Below, one piece after another: positions 26,809 to 36,526 of a stretch of 64,000 nt of DNA. How positions within the stretch are numbered: position 1 is the stretch's first letter; every line of letters starts with the position of its first letter. The notes beneath the pieces were generated by a model. That model saw nothing but the letters and a program-made list of their open reading frames with translations. It did not search any database and was not told the DNA's origin. The stretch is from Gemmatimonadota bacterium (lineage in GTDB: Bacteria; Gemmatimonadota; Gemmatimonadetes; Gemmatimonadales; Gemmatimonadaceae), in contig JAJTGR010000017.1 of assembly GCA_021299375.1 (NCBI GenBank), positions 62,001 through 126,000 of the forward strand. The letters run 5' to 3'. The translations under genes were made by a program, and so were the position numbers.

Positions 26809-27339
26809 TCAGACCTGCCCGACGATCAGCCCCACGTCTTCGTCCGTCCCACTGTCTCCCTTGACCTTGCGGGCGTTCGCCATGCCCCGCGGTGCACGGA
26901 AGCTGGCCAGCGTCAGCACGAGGAACCCGAGAAGGAACAGCCCCGTCACCAGCCCGACGCGGATCGTGGTGTTCGTGAAGGCCGTCGACATCTGCGTACT
27001 GACGATGGCCTTCAGCTGCTGCGCGTCCAGAAGGAACAGGCCGAGAGAGCCCATCAGGCCGAGCGCGAAGGTCGCCGACAGCCCCCCAGTGCACCAGGCA
27101 AGGGCCCGGTTCTCAAGCCCACGCGCCATGAGCACCAGGAGGGAAAGGCCGAGGAACGGCATGAGCAGCGCGCTGGACAGGACACTTGCTGCACCAAAGC
27201 GCCACTGGATGTTGCTCAGTTGCAGCGGCAAGAGTTGGAATCCCGTTTGCACGAAGGGGATCGTGAACATCAGGAACGCGCCGGCGTACAGCACCGAGCG
27301 GGTGGAGGAGTCTTCGTGCAGATCGAGAAAGTCGGACAT
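26809..27339 (-). CDS. Predicted inner-membrane protein, four helices
   Basis: No family recognised. The 176-residue product starts with a short cytoplasm-type segment (MSDFLDLHEDSSTRS) followed by about four hydrophobic helices: VLYAGAFLMFTIPFV, VLSSALLMPFLGLSLLVL, LSATFALGLMGSLGLFLL and VGLVTGLFLLGFLVLTL, and a hydrophilic tail (GDSGTDEDVG). No signal peptidase site. It converges on rpsA and has a 577-nt upstream gap, so it is probably monocistronic. No catalytic residues stand out. Confidence 0.8.
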   Translation of the reverse strand: MSDFLDLHEDSSTRSVLYAGAFLMFTIPFVQTGFQLLPLQLSNIQWRFGAASVLSSALLMPFLGLSLLVLMARGLENRALAWCTGGLSATFALGLMGSLGLFLLDAQQLKAIVSTQMSTAFTNTTIRVGLVTGLFLLGFLVLTLASFRAPRGMANARKVKGDSGTDEDVGLIVGQV

Positions 27340-27916
27340 GGGCGGAGACGACGACCAGGAAAGGGTGGATGCGACATACTGCCAACCAACGGCGACCGTA
27401 CTGCAAACCGTGTTCCAACGACCCCGGAACTACCGACCGGGAGTGTCGCCGGACACTCGCGTGCCCGTGGCGTCTGGATAGTATAAGTCGAGGAGCAGGA
27501 ATGCTCGCGACTGACCCAAGATGACCCCGGGGCATCACCCGGACCTGGCCAACGGTTGACGTGACCGATCCGGTCGGTGTACCGGGCGCCCGCCAGCGCG
27601 GGGGCGTTGGCGGCGTTGTCGACCTGCCGTTCGCCCTCGACGGCAGGGACCAGGTCGGTTCGGCCTCGAGAGGACTCGGCATTGCCACGCCGACCATGTA
27701 TGCGAAGCGCCAGGCGCCGTGCCGCCGTGCCGGATCTCCAGTCCGGGCGGCGGAGGGGAATGCCGGCGGGGCGCAGGACGCGCTGGGGGCCAACGACAGG
27801 CCGAGCCGTCGGGATGGGGTACCAACCCAGGGTCCGGGGATCGCGTGGGCGCGGAACCAGTCATGGATGGGGCCGGCTCCTCGTTTTTCCGTGAACGGGC
27901 GCTAGCTTCCGCCGCC
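27340..27916. other. 577-nt gap upstream of the acyl-CoA carboxylase genes
   Basis: Divergent intergenic region between the membrane-protein gene and the carboxyltransferase gene. Several GC-rich frames remain open by chance but none has a convincing start, ribosome site or recognisable product. TATAAG near 27480 and TAGCTT at 27903-27908 could be -10 elements without good -35 boxes. I see no tRNA, SRP RNA or other known RNA. Confidence 0.5.
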
Positions 27917-29482
27917 ATGACCCAGTCCAGCCACTCCCCCTCCATGCGTGACAAGCTCGAACGGCTTGCGATGGCTCGCGAGGCGTCTGAGCAGGGCGGC
28001 GGCGCCGCTCGAGTCGCCGCCCAACACGCGAAGGGCAAGCTGTCTGCCCGGGAACGCCTCGATGTCCTGCTCGACGAAGGCTCGTTCGTCGAAATCGATC
28101 GGTTTGTCACGTCGCGGTCACTCGCCGACGGCGAGGCGCTGATCTACGGGGATGGCGTCGTCACGGGCCATGGTCGCATTGATGGCCGGCTGGTATACGT
28201 GTTCTCGCAGGACTTCACGGTCTTCGGCGGCTCGCTGTCCGAGGCGCATGCGGCGAAGATCTGCAAGATCATGGATCTGGCCGTGCGCAACGGCGCGCCG
28301 GTCATTGGGCTCAACGACTCCGGCGGGGCCCGTATCCAGGAAGGCGTGGTCTCGCTGGGCGGTTATGCCGACATCTTCCTGCGCAATACGCTGGCCTCGG
28401 GGGTCGTTCCGCAGATTTCGGCCATCCTCGGGCCTTGCGCCGGCGGCGCGGTGTACTCGCCGGCGATCACCGATTTCATCTACATGGTGCGCGGCACGAG
28501 CTACATGTTCGTGACCGGACCCAACGTGGTGAAGACGGTCACGCACGAGGACGTAACGATGGAGCAACTTGGCGGCGCGGACACGCACGCCGGCACGAGC
28601 GGTGTCGCCCATTTCGCCTGTGAGTCCGAACTCGCCTGTCTCCAGCACATCCGCGAGCTCTTCCGCTACGTACCGAGCAACAACGTCGACGACGCGCCGC
28701 GCGGTCGGGGGCGTGACCCGCGCGACCGTCGTGACGAGTCACTCCTCAGCGTCGTCCCCGACAACCCGAACAAGCCGTACGACATGCGCGAGGTCATCAC
28801 GCGCGTGGTGGACGACGCCACGTTGTACGAGGTGCAGCCCGACTACGCCGCCAACATTCTTGTCGGTTTTGCCCACCTCGGTGGACAGAGCATCGGTATC
28901 GTCGCCAACCAGCCGGCGGTGCTGGCGGGCGTGCTCGACATCAACGCATCCATGAAGGCCGCACGCTTCGTGCGCTTCTGCGATTGCTTCAACATTCCGT
29001 TGGTGACCTTCGAGGATGTGCCGGGCTTCCTCCCCGGGGTGGCGCAGGAGCATGGCGGCATCATCAAGCACGGGGCCAAGCTGCTTTATGCGTACTGTGA
29101 GGCAACGGTCCCCAAGCTCACGGTCATCACCCGCAAGGCCTACGGCGGCGCGTACGATGTCATGAGCTCCAAACACATCCGCGGCGACTTCAACGTGGCA
29201 TGGCCGACTGCCGAGATTGCGGTGATGGGCCCGAAGGGTGCCGTGGAGATCCTGTATCGCAAGGAAATCGCCGAGGCCGCGGACCCGCAGGCGGCACTCG
29301 ACGCGCGGGTGGCCGAGTACACCGAGAAGTTCGCCAATCCCTACATCGCGGCCGCGCGCGGCTACGTGGACGACGTGATCGACCCACGTGACACGCGTCC
29401 CCGGCTGATCGAGGCGTTGGAGTCACTGCGCGGCAAGCGCGATCGCAACCCGGCCAAGAAGCACGGCAACCTTCCGCTCTGA
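27917..29482 (+). CDS. pccB: Acyl-CoA (propionyl/acetyl-CoA) carboxylase carboxyltransferase subunit
   Basis: Carboxyltransferase moving CO2 from biotin to an acyl-CoA; 521 residues with fused N- and C-terminal crotonase-like halves as in PccB/AccD5/Mmd[33 protein letters not shown], the oxyanion-hole-type [12 protein letters not shown] and the C-terminal [20 protein letters not shown] are typical. ATG 27917 gives [17 protein letters not shown]; the open frame upstream to 27719 is Gly/Arg-rich and not family-like. It is followed after 8 nt by the biotin carboxylase gene. Acyl specificity (propionyl, acetyl or methylmalonyl) cannot be fixed by eye; PccB-like is most likely. Confidence 0.9.
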   Translation: MTQSSHSPSMRDKLERLAMAREASEQGGGAARVAAQHAKGKLSARERLDVLLDEGSFVEIDRFVTSRSLADGEALIYGDGVVTGHGRIDGRLVYVFSQDFTVFGGSLSEAHAAKICKIMDLAVRNGAPVIGLNDSGGARIQEGVVSLGGYADIFLRNTLASGVVPQISAILGPCAGGAVYSPAITDFIYMVRGTSYMFVTGPNVVKTVTHEDVTMEQLGGADTHAGTSGVAHFACESELACLQHIRELFRYVPSNNVDDAPRGRGRDPRDRRDESLLSVVPDNPNKPYDMREVITRVVDDATLYEVQPDYAANILVGFAHLGGQSIGIVANQPAVLAGVLDINASMKAARFVRFCDCFNIPLVTFEDVPGFLPGVAQEHGGIIKHGAKLLYAYCEATVPKLTVITRKAYGGAYDVMSSKHIRGDFNVAWPTAEIAVMGPKGAVEILYRKEIAEAADPQAALDARVAEYTEKFANPYIAAARGYVDDVIDPRDTRPRLIEALESLRGKRDRNPAKKHGNLPL

Positions 29483-29490
29483 GCTGCCCG

Positions 29491-31020
29491 ATGTTCTCGA
29501 AAGTGCTGGTGGCCAATCGCGGCGAGATCGCGCTGCGCGTGATCCGCGCTTGCCAGGAGCTTGGTGTCCGTACGGTCGCCGTGTATTCGGAGGCTGATGC
29601 GTCGGCCCCACATGTGCGCGAGGCGGATGAAGCCGTCCTGATCGGGCCGGCGCCATCGAGCCAGAGTTACCTGGTGGGGGAACGCCTCATCGACGTGGCC
29701 CGGCGTATGGGGGCGGACGCCATCCATCCGGGGTATGGCTTTCTCTCCGAACGCGCATGGTTCGCGCGGGCGGTGCGTGAGGCCGGGCTGGTGTTCATCG
29801 GTCCACCGGCCGAAGCCATCGAGGCCATGGGGTCGAAGACGGCGGCGCGACAGCTGGCCATGGCGGCCGGTGTACCCGTCGTTCCCGGCAACGCCGAGGG
29901 CGTGCGCGATGCCGACGAAGCCATGGCCATTGCCGCGTCGTACGGCTATCCCGTGTTGCTCAAGGCGGCAGCCGGCGGGGGCGGGAAGGGGATGCGCGTG
30001 GTGCGACAGGCCGCCGAGCTGTCGGAGGCACTGGCCTCGGCGCGTCGCGAAGCGCAGAACGCCTTCGGCGATGATGCGGTCTACGTCGAGAAGTACATCG
30101 AGGGGCCGCGTCACGTGGAGATCCAGGTGCTTGCCGACACGTACGGGACGGTGCTGCATCTCGGCGAGCGTGAATGCTCCGTGCAACGGCGCCACCAGAA
30201 GATGATCGAAGAGGCCCCCAGCGTGGCGGTGACCCCGGAGTTGCGCGCACGCATGGGGGCGACCGCCGTCGCCGCTGCCCGCGCGGCCGGGTACGTGAAC
30301 GCGGGCACCTGCGAGTTCCTGCTCGATCGGGACGGGCAGTTCTACTTTCTCGAGATGAACACCCGCATCCAGGTGGAACACCCGGTCACGGAGCTGGTGA
30401 TGGGCCTCGATCTGGTGCAGTGGCAGATTCGCGTCGCCGCCGGCGAAGCGCTGCCGTTTGCGCAGAAGGACTTCGCGCCGCGCGGCTGGGCGATCGAGTG
30501 TCGGATCACAAGTGAAGATCCGGCGAACGGATTCCTGCCAAGCACGGGACGCGTCGAGTACTTGCACCTGCCCAGCGGGCCGGGCGTCCGGTGGGATGGC
30601 GGCATCGAGGCGGGGAGTGAGGTGGGCCTGCATTACGATCCCATGCTGGCCAAGCTGATCGTGCACGCGCCGACGCGGGCGTTGGCGATCGCCCGCATGC
30701 GGCGGGCGTTGCTCGAGCTCACGATCGACGGCATTGAAACGTCGCGGGCGTTTCACCTGCGGGTGATGGACGACCCCGAGTTCCAGCGTGGCGACATCAG
30801 CATTCAGTGGCTCGAGCATCGGGTGGCCTCACTGACGGCGCCGCAACGCGACCCGGCGACACGACGCCTGGCGGCCATTGCCGCGGCGCTCGTGGCGCAC
30901 GAAGAGCGCACGGCCGGACGCGCCGCACGACCGGCGCCTTCAGCGTCGGACGGCGCGCCGTCCGCGTCGACCGGCCCGTCCTGGGCCGCCGTGGCCCGCC
31001 GCGAAGGGCTTCGCACATGA
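29491..31020 (+). CDS. accC: Biotin carboxylase subunit of acyl-CoA carboxylase
   Basis: ATP-grasp enzyme that carboxylates biotin; 509 residues. MFSKVLVANRGEIALRVIRA, the glycine-rich ATP loop AAGGGGKGMRVV, GPRHVEIQVLAD, the ECSVQRRHQKMIEEAPS segment and FLEMNTRIQVEHPVTE are classical. The core ends near residue 445; the remaining ~60 residues (Ala/Pro/Ser-rich) are an extension lacking a biotin domain, so the carrier is separate (32398-32910). Co-transcribed with the carboxyltransferase 8 nt upstream; a methyltransferase gene follows after 10 nt. Confidence 0.93.
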   Translation: MFSKVLVANRGEIALRVIRACQELGVRTVAVYSEADASAPHVREADEAVLIGPAPSSQSYLVGERLIDVARRMGADAIHPGYGFLSERAWFARAVREAGLVFIGPPAEAIEAMGSKTAARQLAMAAGVPVVPGNAEGVRDADEAMAIAASYGYPVLLKAAAGGGGKGMRVVRQAAELSEALASARREAQNAFGDDAVYVEKYIEGPRHVEIQVLADTYGTVLHLGERECSVQRRHQKMIEEAPSVAVTPELRARMGATAVAAARAAGYVNAGTCEFLLDRDGQFYFLEMNTRIQVEHPVTELVMGLDLVQWQIRVAAGEALPFAQKDFAPRGWAIECRITSEDPANGFLPSTGRVEYLHLPSGPGVRWDGGIEAGSEVGLHYDPMLAKLIVHAPTRALAIARMRRALLELTIDGIETSRAFHLRVMDDPEFQRGDISIQWLEHRVASLTAPQRDPATRRLAAIAAALVAHEERTAGRAARPAPSASDGAPSASTGPSWAAVARREGLRT

Positions 31021-31030
31021 GCATCGCCCG

Positions 31031-32401
31031 GTGAAGCGGCGCGCGCCGGAGGCCGGGCGATCGCGGAGTACCCGACCGCCGGAGTCCGTTGACACGATTA
31101 CGATCGACCGCGTGGCGGCCGGCGGCGATGGGGTCGGGCGCCTGCGGGGGCTTGCCGTGTTCGTCCCTCGAACGGCACCTGGCGATGTCGCCCAGATCGC
31201 CTACACCACCCACGGGCGCCATGCCCGGGGGCGGGTGCTGCAGCTGCTGGAAGCCTCGCCGCTCCGCGTGGCACCCAGGTGCCGTCACTACGAGGCGGAC
31301 CGCTGCGGCGGCTGCCAACTGCAACATCTCGAGGCGTCGGCCCAGCGACGGGTCCGGCAGGAGATTGTGCAGGACAGCCTACGCCGCATTGGGGGACGAG
31401 AGATTCCGCTTCCGGCCATCGCCTCGGCGGCACCGTGGGGATACCGGGGCCGCCTCACCCTCACGCTGCAACGGCGTGGCACGGGGTGGGTGGGGGGATT
31501 GCACCCGCATGACGATCCGACGCGCATCTTTCCTTTGGAAGAGTGCGCCATTGCTCACCCGGCGCTGGTGACGGTGTGGGGGGCAATCCGCCCACTGCTG
31601 CACGCGAACACACCGGCGCTTCCCGATGCGGCGTCGCTGCGCCTCTCGGTTCGTCTGGACGACGCTGGGGCGGGACTGGGTGCGGAGCCAACCGTGTCGC
31701 TCGTGATCACGGGTGGGCGCACCTGGGGGGCGCGCGAGTCGTGGGCAGAGGCGGTGCGTCACGCCGACGGGCGGATCCGGCACGTTCTCTGGACGCCCGA
31801 GACGCCTCCCGCTGGGCTGGCAGGGGCAGCGAGCGAAACCGGACCGGGAGCCAAGGAGGCGATGGCCTTCGCGCAGGTCAATGCGGGTGTGGCCGACACG
31901 CTGCGAACGTTCGTGTTCGGCGAGGTGATGGCGATGACGCCCCGGCTGGTCATCGATGGCTATGCAGGCACGGGCCGCCTGGCGACGCAGTTGGCCGAGG
32001 CGGGTGTGAATGTCGTGGCCATCGAGGCGGACGCCGCTGGTGCCGCGGCTGGGGAGGCACGGGCGCGTGCGGCCGGATCCGCGGTCGCGACCCGTGTCCG
32101 TGTCGTCTGTGACCTCGTCGAGCGCGCGTTGCTGCGGTTGGAGGGGCCAGTGGCGCACCCCGAGGTCGTCGTCCTCAATCCGCCCCGACGCGGCGTCGAT
32201 GTGGTCGTGACGCGGTGGCTGGAGCACGAGGCACCGCGGTCGGTACGTGCCGTGGTGTACGTGAGCTGTGATCCGGGGACGCTCGCGCGCGACTTGGCGC
32301 GCCTGCCGTCATGGCGGGTGGCCGCCGTGCAGTGTTTTGACATGTTTCCGCAGACCGCCCACGTGGAGACCGTGTGTGTGCTGCGTCGGGAGAGCCCATG
32401 A
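31031..32401 (+). CDS. rlmD: RlmD/TrmA-type rRNA (uracil-5) methyltransferase
   Basis: SAM-dependent RNA m5U methyltransferase; 456 residues. N-terminal TRAM domain (DTITIDRVAAGGDGVGRL onward), a 4Fe-4S cysteine cluster in RCRHYEADRCGGCQLQ, then the methyltransferase domain with FAQVNAGVAD, IDGYAGTGRLATQLAE, VVLNPPRRG, the catalytic-Cys motif YVSCDPGTLARDL and a final HVETVCVLRR. GTG 31031 is preferred; the frame stays open upstream inside accC but that part is Arg/Pro-rich antisense-like sequence. It is wedged between the biotin carboxylase and its carrier gene, overlapping the latter by 4 nt. Exact target (U1939, U747 or tRNA U54) is not certain. Confidence 0.9.
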   Translation: MKRRAPEAGRSRSTRPPESVDTITIDRVAAGGDGVGRLRGLAVFVPRTAPGDVAQIAYTTHGRHARGRVLQLLEASPLRVAPRCRHYEADRCGGCQLQHLEASAQRRVRQEIVQDSLRRIGGREIPLPAIASAAPWGYRGRLTLTLQRRGTGWVGGLHPHDDPTRIFPLEECAIAHPALVTVWGAIRPLLHANTPALPDAASLRLSVRLDDAGAGLGAEPTVSLVITGGRTWGARESWAEAVRHADGRIRHVLWTPETPPAGLAGAASETGPGAKEAMAFAQVNAGVADTLRTFVFGEVMAMTPRLVIDGYAGTGRLATQLAEAGVNVVAIEADAAGAAAGEARARAAGSAVATRVRVVCDLVERALLRLEGPVAHPEVVVLNPPRRGVDVVVTRWLEHEAPRSVRAVVYVSCDPGTLARDLARLPSWRVAAVQCFDMFPQTAHVETVCVLRRESP

Positions 32402-32910
32402 AGTACGTGGTGGACGTCAACGGTGACCGCGTGACGGTCGAACTTGATGGGGCGCAGGTGCTGATCGACGGAGAGCGCCTCGAGGTCGCCCTGACGCCGG
32501 TGGCCGGCACACCGGTCCGGCTGGTGCGGATCGGGGAACAGGTGCATCGAATCGTTGCCCGCCGTGGGGCGAGCCGCGGCCACTGGGTGCTCGATGTCGA
32601 CGGGACGCGGGTGGTGGCCGAAGCGCTCGATGAGCGCATGCGCGCGATCAAGGACCTGACGGCGGCCAGTGCGAGCGCCTCGGGACCGGCCCCCCTGCTG
32701 GCACCAATGCCGGGGCTGGTGGTGCGGGTGGCGGTCGCCGTGGGGGACCCGGTGAGCGCCGGGCAGGGCCTCGTGGTGATCGAGGCGATGAAGATGGAGA
32801 ACGAGCTGCGAACGACCGCCGCCGGCGTGGTGACGGCCATTCGGGCCGCCCCGGGGCAAGCAGTGGAGAAGGGGGCGGTGCTGGTGGAGCTGGGGCCGGT
32901 GCCTGCCTGA
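32398..32910 (+). CDS. Biotin carboxyl carrier protein of acyl-CoA carboxylase
   Basis: A 170-residue carrier. The C-terminal ~75 residues form a biotinyl domain with the biotin-attachment motif EAMKMEN (Lys132); before it lies a Pro/Ala/Ser hinge and an N-terminal ~95-residue strand-rich domain (MKYVVDVNGDRVTVELDG), as in short PccA-type or methylmalonyl-CoA carrier subunits. ATG 32398 overlaps the rlmD-like stop. Together with the genes at 27917 and 29491 this completes a three-subunit carboxylase. Function of the holoenzyme requires a biotin ligase elsewhere. Confidence 0.9.
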   Translation: MKYVVDVNGDRVTVELDGAQVLIDGERLEVALTPVAGTPVRLVRIGEQVHRIVARRGASRGHWVLDVDGTRVVAEALDERMRAIKDLTAASASASGPAPLLAPMPGLVVRVAVAVGDPVSAGQGLVVIEAMKMENELRTTAAGVVTAIRAAPGQAVEKGAVLVELGPVPA

Positions 32911-32941
32911 CGGCAGCTTCCGGCCCCTGGGTGCCGTCAGG
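32906..32941. terminator. Hairpin between carrier gene and mscL
   Basis: CCTGACGGCA (32906-32915) pairs perfectly with TGCCGTCAGG (32932-32941) around a 16-nt loop. It includes the stop codons of both convergent genes. There is no T tract, so it may serve both directions as a weak or Rho-assisted terminator. Confidence 0.5.
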
Positions 32942-33290
32942 CCGTCGCGGGGAGGCTCTGGCGCATCTTGTTCACCCCCTTGATGACGAGGAACAGCACG
33001 AAGGCCACGATCACGAACGTCAGGACGTGGTTGAGGAACAGCCCGTACGCGAGAATGGGCGCCCCCGCGGCCTTGGCTTCCTCGAGCGTGGTGAACGAGC
33101 CGCCCCCGAGTGCCACGAAGCGGTTGGTGAAGTCCACGCCCCCCGTGAGGAGGCCGACCAGGGGCATGATGATGTCGCTGACCATACTGTCGACGATCTT
33201 CTGAAAGGCTCCGCCAATGATCACGCCGATCGCCAGATCGATCACGCTGCCCTTCATGGCGAATTCCTTGAACTCCGATAGCATCGACAT
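32937..33290 (-). CDS. mscL: Large-conductance mechanosensitive channel MscL
   Basis: Pentameric channel that opens under membrane tension and releases solutes during hypo-osmotic shock. The 117-residue product has the family start [20 protein letters not shown], the first pore helix with [19 protein letters not shown], a periplasmic loop and the second helix [19 protein letters not shown]. Length is slightly short of E. coli (136) as in many phyla. Convergent with the carrier protein gene. Confidence 0.95.
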   Translation of the reverse strand: MSMLSEFKEFAMKGSVIDLAIGVIIGGAFQKIVDSMVSDIIMPLVGLLTGGVDFTNRFVALGGGSFTTLEEAKAAGAPILAYGLFLNHVLTFVIVAFVLFLVIKGVNKMRQSLPATA

Positions 33291-33386
33291 CAGCTGCTCC
33301 AGACGGGGGAAAACGGTGGGCCGGCGGCCCGTTGACCGGAGCCACAGTGTGGGACGGAGCGGGACTCGGCAAGCCCAACCTCCGCA

Positions 33387-33415
33387 TTGACACCCACTTC
33401 AGAGCTGAGTAAGCT
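33387..33415 (+). promoter_or_regulatory. Promoter of rplM-rpsI
   Basis: Consensus TTGACA (33387-33392), 17-nt spacer, TAAGCT (33410-33415) followed by ACGGG. The predicted start near 33422 leaves a ~112-nt leader before rplM, which contains a possible GC-rich hairpin (about 33483-33506) and could be an r-protein control leader. The rpsO promoter has the same -10 and context. Confidence 0.7.
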
Positions 33416-33533
33416 ACGGGTCTGTCCCGGACACCGCGGGGCGCGTTCATCATTCGCAGCGTCAGTTCACCCCTTGCCGGGAGTGCCGGGTATCGCCCCC
33501 GGGCTTCTCGCACCACGTACGGATCACGTTAGC

Positions 33534-33983
33534 ATGAAGACCTACAGCGCGACCCCGAAGGATATCGACCGTCGGTGGTACATCGTCGACGCGGAAGGAA
33601 TGGTCCTGGGCCGTCTCGCGTCGGAAGTCGCGAAGATCATCCGCGGCAAGCACAAGCCCATGTTCACGCCCCACATGGACACGGGTGACTTCGTCATCGT
33701 GATCAATGCGTCCAAGGTGCAGGTCACGGGCCGCAAGGCCGAGCAGAAGACGTACTTCAGCCACACCGGCTACATGGGGCACGAGAAGCACACGCCCTTC
33801 GCCACGGTGTTGGCCAAGCACCCCGAGCGCGTGATCGAGAAGGCGGTCTATGGCATGTTGCCGAAGACGGCGCTCGGTCGGCAGGTGCTGCGCCGCAAGC
33901 TGCGTGTCTTTGCCGGCGCCGAGCACCCGCACGTCGCCCAGACGCCGGCCAAGCTCACCTTCTCGAACGCCGAGGCCAAGTAA
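33534..33983 (+). CDS. rplM: 50S ribosomal protein L13
   Basis: A 149-residue L13. [38 protein letters not shown] and the C-terminal [19 protein letters not shown] are family hallmarks. ATG 33534 is the standard start; the upstream in-frame extension to 33387 covers the promoter and cannot be translated from that transcript. No obvious Shine-Dalgarno. The TAA overlaps the ATG of rpsI by one base, the universal L13-S9 pairing. Confidence 0.97.
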   Translation: MKTYSATPKDIDRRWYIVDAEGMVLGRLASEVAKIIRGKHKPMFTPHMDTGDFVIVINASKVQVTGRKAEQKTYFSHTGYMGHEKHTPFATVLAKHPERVIEKAVYGMLPKTALGRQVLRRKLRVFAGAEHPHVAQTPAKLTFSNAEAK

Positions 33984-34372
33984 TGTCGGAACAGATTCAG
34001 GCCGTCGGCCGTCGCAAGGAAGCGGTGTGCCGGCTCTATCTCACCCCGGGGTCGGGCAAGTGGGACGTCAACGGTCGCACGCTCGGTGACTATTTCCCGC
34101 GCCCCACGCTGGTGTCGGCCATCCAGCAGCCGTTCACCCTGACGGACACGATGGGCCGTTTCGACATCAAGTGTGTGGTCGACGGCGGCGGCGTGTCGGG
34201 CCAGGCGGGCGCGGTGCGGCTCGCGGTGGCGCGCGCCCTCGTGAAGGTTGACGAGAGCAACAAGAAGAAGCTTCGCGAGTTCGGCCTGCTCACGCGCGAT
34301 GCGCGTGAGGTCGAGCGCAAGAAGCCGGGCCGCGCGGGCGCACGCAAGCGCTTCCAGTTCTCCAAGCGCTGA
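33983..34372 (+). CDS. rpsI: 30S ribosomal protein S9
   Basis: A 129-residue S9 ending in KRFQFSKR, the conserved basic tail that reaches the P-site tRNA. AVGRRKEAVCRLYLTPGSG at the start and GGGVSGQAGAVRLAVARAL in the middle are diagnostic. Coupled to rplM by a one-base overlap (TAATG); followed by a terminator-like hairpin. Confidence 0.97.
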   Translation: MSEQIQAVGRRKEAVCRLYLTPGSGKWDVNGRTLGDYFPRPTLVSAIQQPFTLTDTMGRFDIKCVVDGGGVSGQAGAVRLAVARALVKVDESNKKKLREFGLLTRDAREVERKKPGRAGARKRFQFSKR

Positions 34373-34410
34373 TCGCCCGCCATCGGCGCCGCGGGCGTCG
34401 ATGGGGCGTT
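34373..34410 (+). terminator. Terminator-like hairpin after rpsI
   Basis: CGCC and CCATCG on the left arm (34373-34386) pair with CGATGG and GGCG on the right (34398-34407), with a two-base bulge, starting immediately after the rpsI stop and followed by TTC. Confidence 0.5.
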
Positions 34411-34524
34411 CAGCCTATCTCACACGTGGTCCGAGTCGGTGGCGGGTGCTGTGCCGTGTTTGGGCGCAGTCGCTGCCGACGGTGACGATCACGGACGCGT
34501 ACAACACTTCCCGGTATCCGCACC

Positions 34525-35466
34525 ATGTCGACTCCGTCCCTCGAGCAGCTGCTCGCCGCGGGCGTCCACTTCGGGCATCAGACCCGTCGGTGGAACCCCA
34601 AGATGCGCCGGTTCATCTTCGCCGAGCGCAACGGCATTCACATCATCGACCTGCAGAAGACGCTCCGCCAGATCGAGCTGGCGCAGAAGCTCGTCCGCGA
34701 GGTCGTCCTGCGCGGCGAGAACGTCCTCTTCGTCTGCACCAAGCGCCAGCTCGCGGCCATCGTGCGCGACGAGGCCGACAAGTGCGGCGCGATGTTCGTG
34801 ACCGAGCGCTGGCTCGGTGGCATGTTGACCAACTACCAGACGGTCAAGAAGCAGGTCAAGAAGCTCAAGGAGCTGGAGGCCGGCAGTGAAGACGGCAGCC
34901 TCTCGAACTACACCAAGAAGGAACAGCTCCTCATGTCGCGTCAGCGCGAGAAGCTGTCCAAGTACCTCTCGGGCATCAAGACGATGAACCGCCTCCCCGG
35001 GCTGTTGTTCATCATCGACTCGAAGAAGGAGCGTATCGCGGTGTCGGAGGCGAACAAGCTCGGCGTGCCGATCGTCGCCATCGTCGACACCAATGCCGAT
35101 CCGGACCTCATCACGGTCCCGATTGCGGGCAACGACGACGCCATTCGTTCGGTGGAGCTGATCACGAAGGCCATCGCCGCCACCATCGAGGACGCGCGCC
35201 GTGAGGCGCCGGCTCGCCCGGCTGAGGAAGAGCACGAGAGCTACACGTTCTCGAGCGATCGCGGCGCCGAGCGCGCCGACCGCGGTGATCGTCGGGATCG
35301 CGGGGGAGACCGCGGCGGTCGCGGTGGAGAGCAGGGGGCCCCGGGTGGGCGTCCTCGCCGCCGCCGCGCGAAGCCCGAGGCCATCGCGGCCCGCCTCAAG
35401 GGTGGCGAGGCTCCGTCGGCGGAGGCCGATGCGGGCGAGACCGCGGCGCCGGCGGACGCCGAGTAA
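34525..35466 (+). CDS. rpsB: 30S ribosomal protein S2 with an Arg/Gly-rich tail
   Basis: S2 core at residues 1-228: [40 protein letters not shown] and [14 protein letters not shown]. At 313 residues it is about 70-85 longer than usual; the extra C-terminal part is low complexity, with repeated DRGD/DRGG/GGRGG-type segments and an [11 protein letters not shown] stretch, ending in an acidic Ala-rich tail. A similar DRGG/GGR tail ends PNPase at 46.9 kb. The gene has a 152-nt upstream gap after rpsI; no clear promoter or Shine-Dalgarno seen. tsf follows after a hairpin, the usual S2-EF-Ts order. Confidence 0.96.
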   Translation: MSTPSLEQLLAAGVHFGHQTRRWNPKMRRFIFAERNGIHIIDLQKTLRQIELAQKLVREVVLRGENVLFVCTKRQLAAIVRDEADKCGAMFVTERWLGGMLTNYQTVKKQVKKLKELEAGSEDGSLSNYTKKEQLLMSRQREKLSKYLSGIKTMNRLPGLLFIIDSKKERIAVSEANKLGVPIVAIVDTNADPDLITVPIAGNDDAIRSVELITKAIAATIEDARREAPARPAEEEHESYTFSSDRGAERADRGDRRDRGGDRGGRGGEQGAPGGRPRRRRAKPEAIAARLKGGEAPSAEADAGETAAPADAE

Positions 35467-35539
35467 CGCACGGCGTCGGCAGGATCTCCAGGCGGGCCGG
35501 TTCCCCAGTGGCGCGGCCTTCCTCGGATGTTGGATCACG

Positions 35540-35566
35540 ACGCCGCCGGCATTGCACCGGCGGCGT
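35540..35566 (+). terminator. Hairpin between rpsB and tsf
   Basis: A 10-bp perfect stem ACGCCGCCGG/CCGGCGGCGT with a 7-nt loop, followed by a T/G-rich tail. Probably an attenuating terminator that lets S2 be made in excess over EF-Ts. Confidence 0.6.
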
Positions 35567-35634
35567 TCGTGTGCGGGGCCCATCAGCGTATTTCACGGCA
35601 TTTTCTGCATAGACCGCTCTCCCAGGACTCCACG

Positions 35635-36519
35635 ATGACCACCGCGATTTCGGCCAAGGCCGTCTCGGAACTCCGCCAGCGCACCGGCGCCGGCATGATG
35701 GATTGCAAGAAGGCGCTCGAAGAGAATAGCGGCGACATGGACGCCGCCATCGAGTACCTTCGGAAGAAGGGGATCGCCAAGGCCGAGAAGCGGTCCGATC
35801 GCTCCACCAGCGAGGGCATTGTCGGCGGCGAGGTGTTCAACAATGGCGCGTCCGGCGCGCTCGTCGAAGTCGCCTGCGAGACGGACTTCGTGGCCCGCAA
35901 CGAAGACTTCGGCAAGATCGTCGCGGCCCTTGTCGCGCAGCGGGTGCAGTCCACCGCGGGCGACATTGCCGCCTTCCTGGCTGAGCCGATGTCCGGCGAC
36001 ACCGGCACGGTGGACGAGTTCGTGAAGGCCGCGGCGGCGAAGACGGGCGAAGCCGTCAACGTCAAGCGCACAGTGCGATTCGACGCGGGCGCGAACGGCC
36101 TGGTCGGGATGTACCGGCACCACAATGCGAAGCTGGGTACGCTGGTGCAGATCACCACGTCCTCGCCCGAGGTGGCGCAGCACGAAGCCACGAAGGAGCT
36201 GGCCAAGTTCATCGCCGAGCACGTGGCCGCCGCGGCGCCGATCGCGGTGGACCGGAGCGGGGTGTCCGCCGAAAAGCTGGAGAGCGAGAAGCGCATCGCC
36301 GAGGAGCAGGCCCGCGAGGCTGGCAAGCCCGAGGCGATGATCGAGAAGATCGCGACCGGCAAGGTCGAGGCGTACCTCAAGGACGTCACGCTCATGCCGC
36401 AGCCTTGGGTGCGCGACGCGGCCGTCACGATCGCACAGCTCGTGGCCGACCACGCCAAGAAGGCGGGTGGCACGATCACCGTGGACCGCTTCGCCCGCCT
36501 GCAGCTCGGCGCCGAGTAA
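35635..36519 (+). CDS. tsf: Translation elongation factor Ts
   Basis: Nucleotide-exchange factor for EF-Tu; 294 residues. The UBA-like N-terminal domain ([20 protein letters not shown]) and the interaction motif [11 protein letters not shown] are intact; the dimerisation core extends to the C-terminus with [23 protein letters not shown] 35635 gives the family N-terminus; an open frame upstream to 35527 is not family-like. Only 7 nt separate it from pyrH. Confidence 0.96.
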   Translation: MTTAISAKAVSELRQRTGAGMMDCKKALEENSGDMDAAIEYLRKKGIAKAEKRSDRSTSEGIVGGEVFNNGASGALVEVACETDFVARNEDFGKIVAALVAQRVQSTAGDIAAFLAEPMSGDTGTVDEFVKAAAAKTGEAVNVKRTVRFDAGANGLVGMYRHHNAKLGTLVQITTSSPEVAQHEATKELAKFIAEHVAAAAPIAVDRSGVSAEKLESEKRIAEEQAREAGKPEAMIEKIATGKVEAYLKDVTLMPQPWVRDAAVTIAQLVADHAKKAGGTITVDRFARLQLGAE

Positions 36520-36526
36520 TCGCGCC

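Noticed and set aside
24824-27094. Long minus-strand open frame (756 codons) antisense to rpsA
   Set aside because: It is the codon-aligned complement of the S1 gene, His/Asp/Val-rich, with no family match; long antisense frames are expected at this GC content.
27561-27905. Plus-strand 114-codon frame upstream of the carboxyltransferase
   Set aside because: Starts at a GTG without ribosome site, is Gly/Arg-rich and shows no protein-like pattern.
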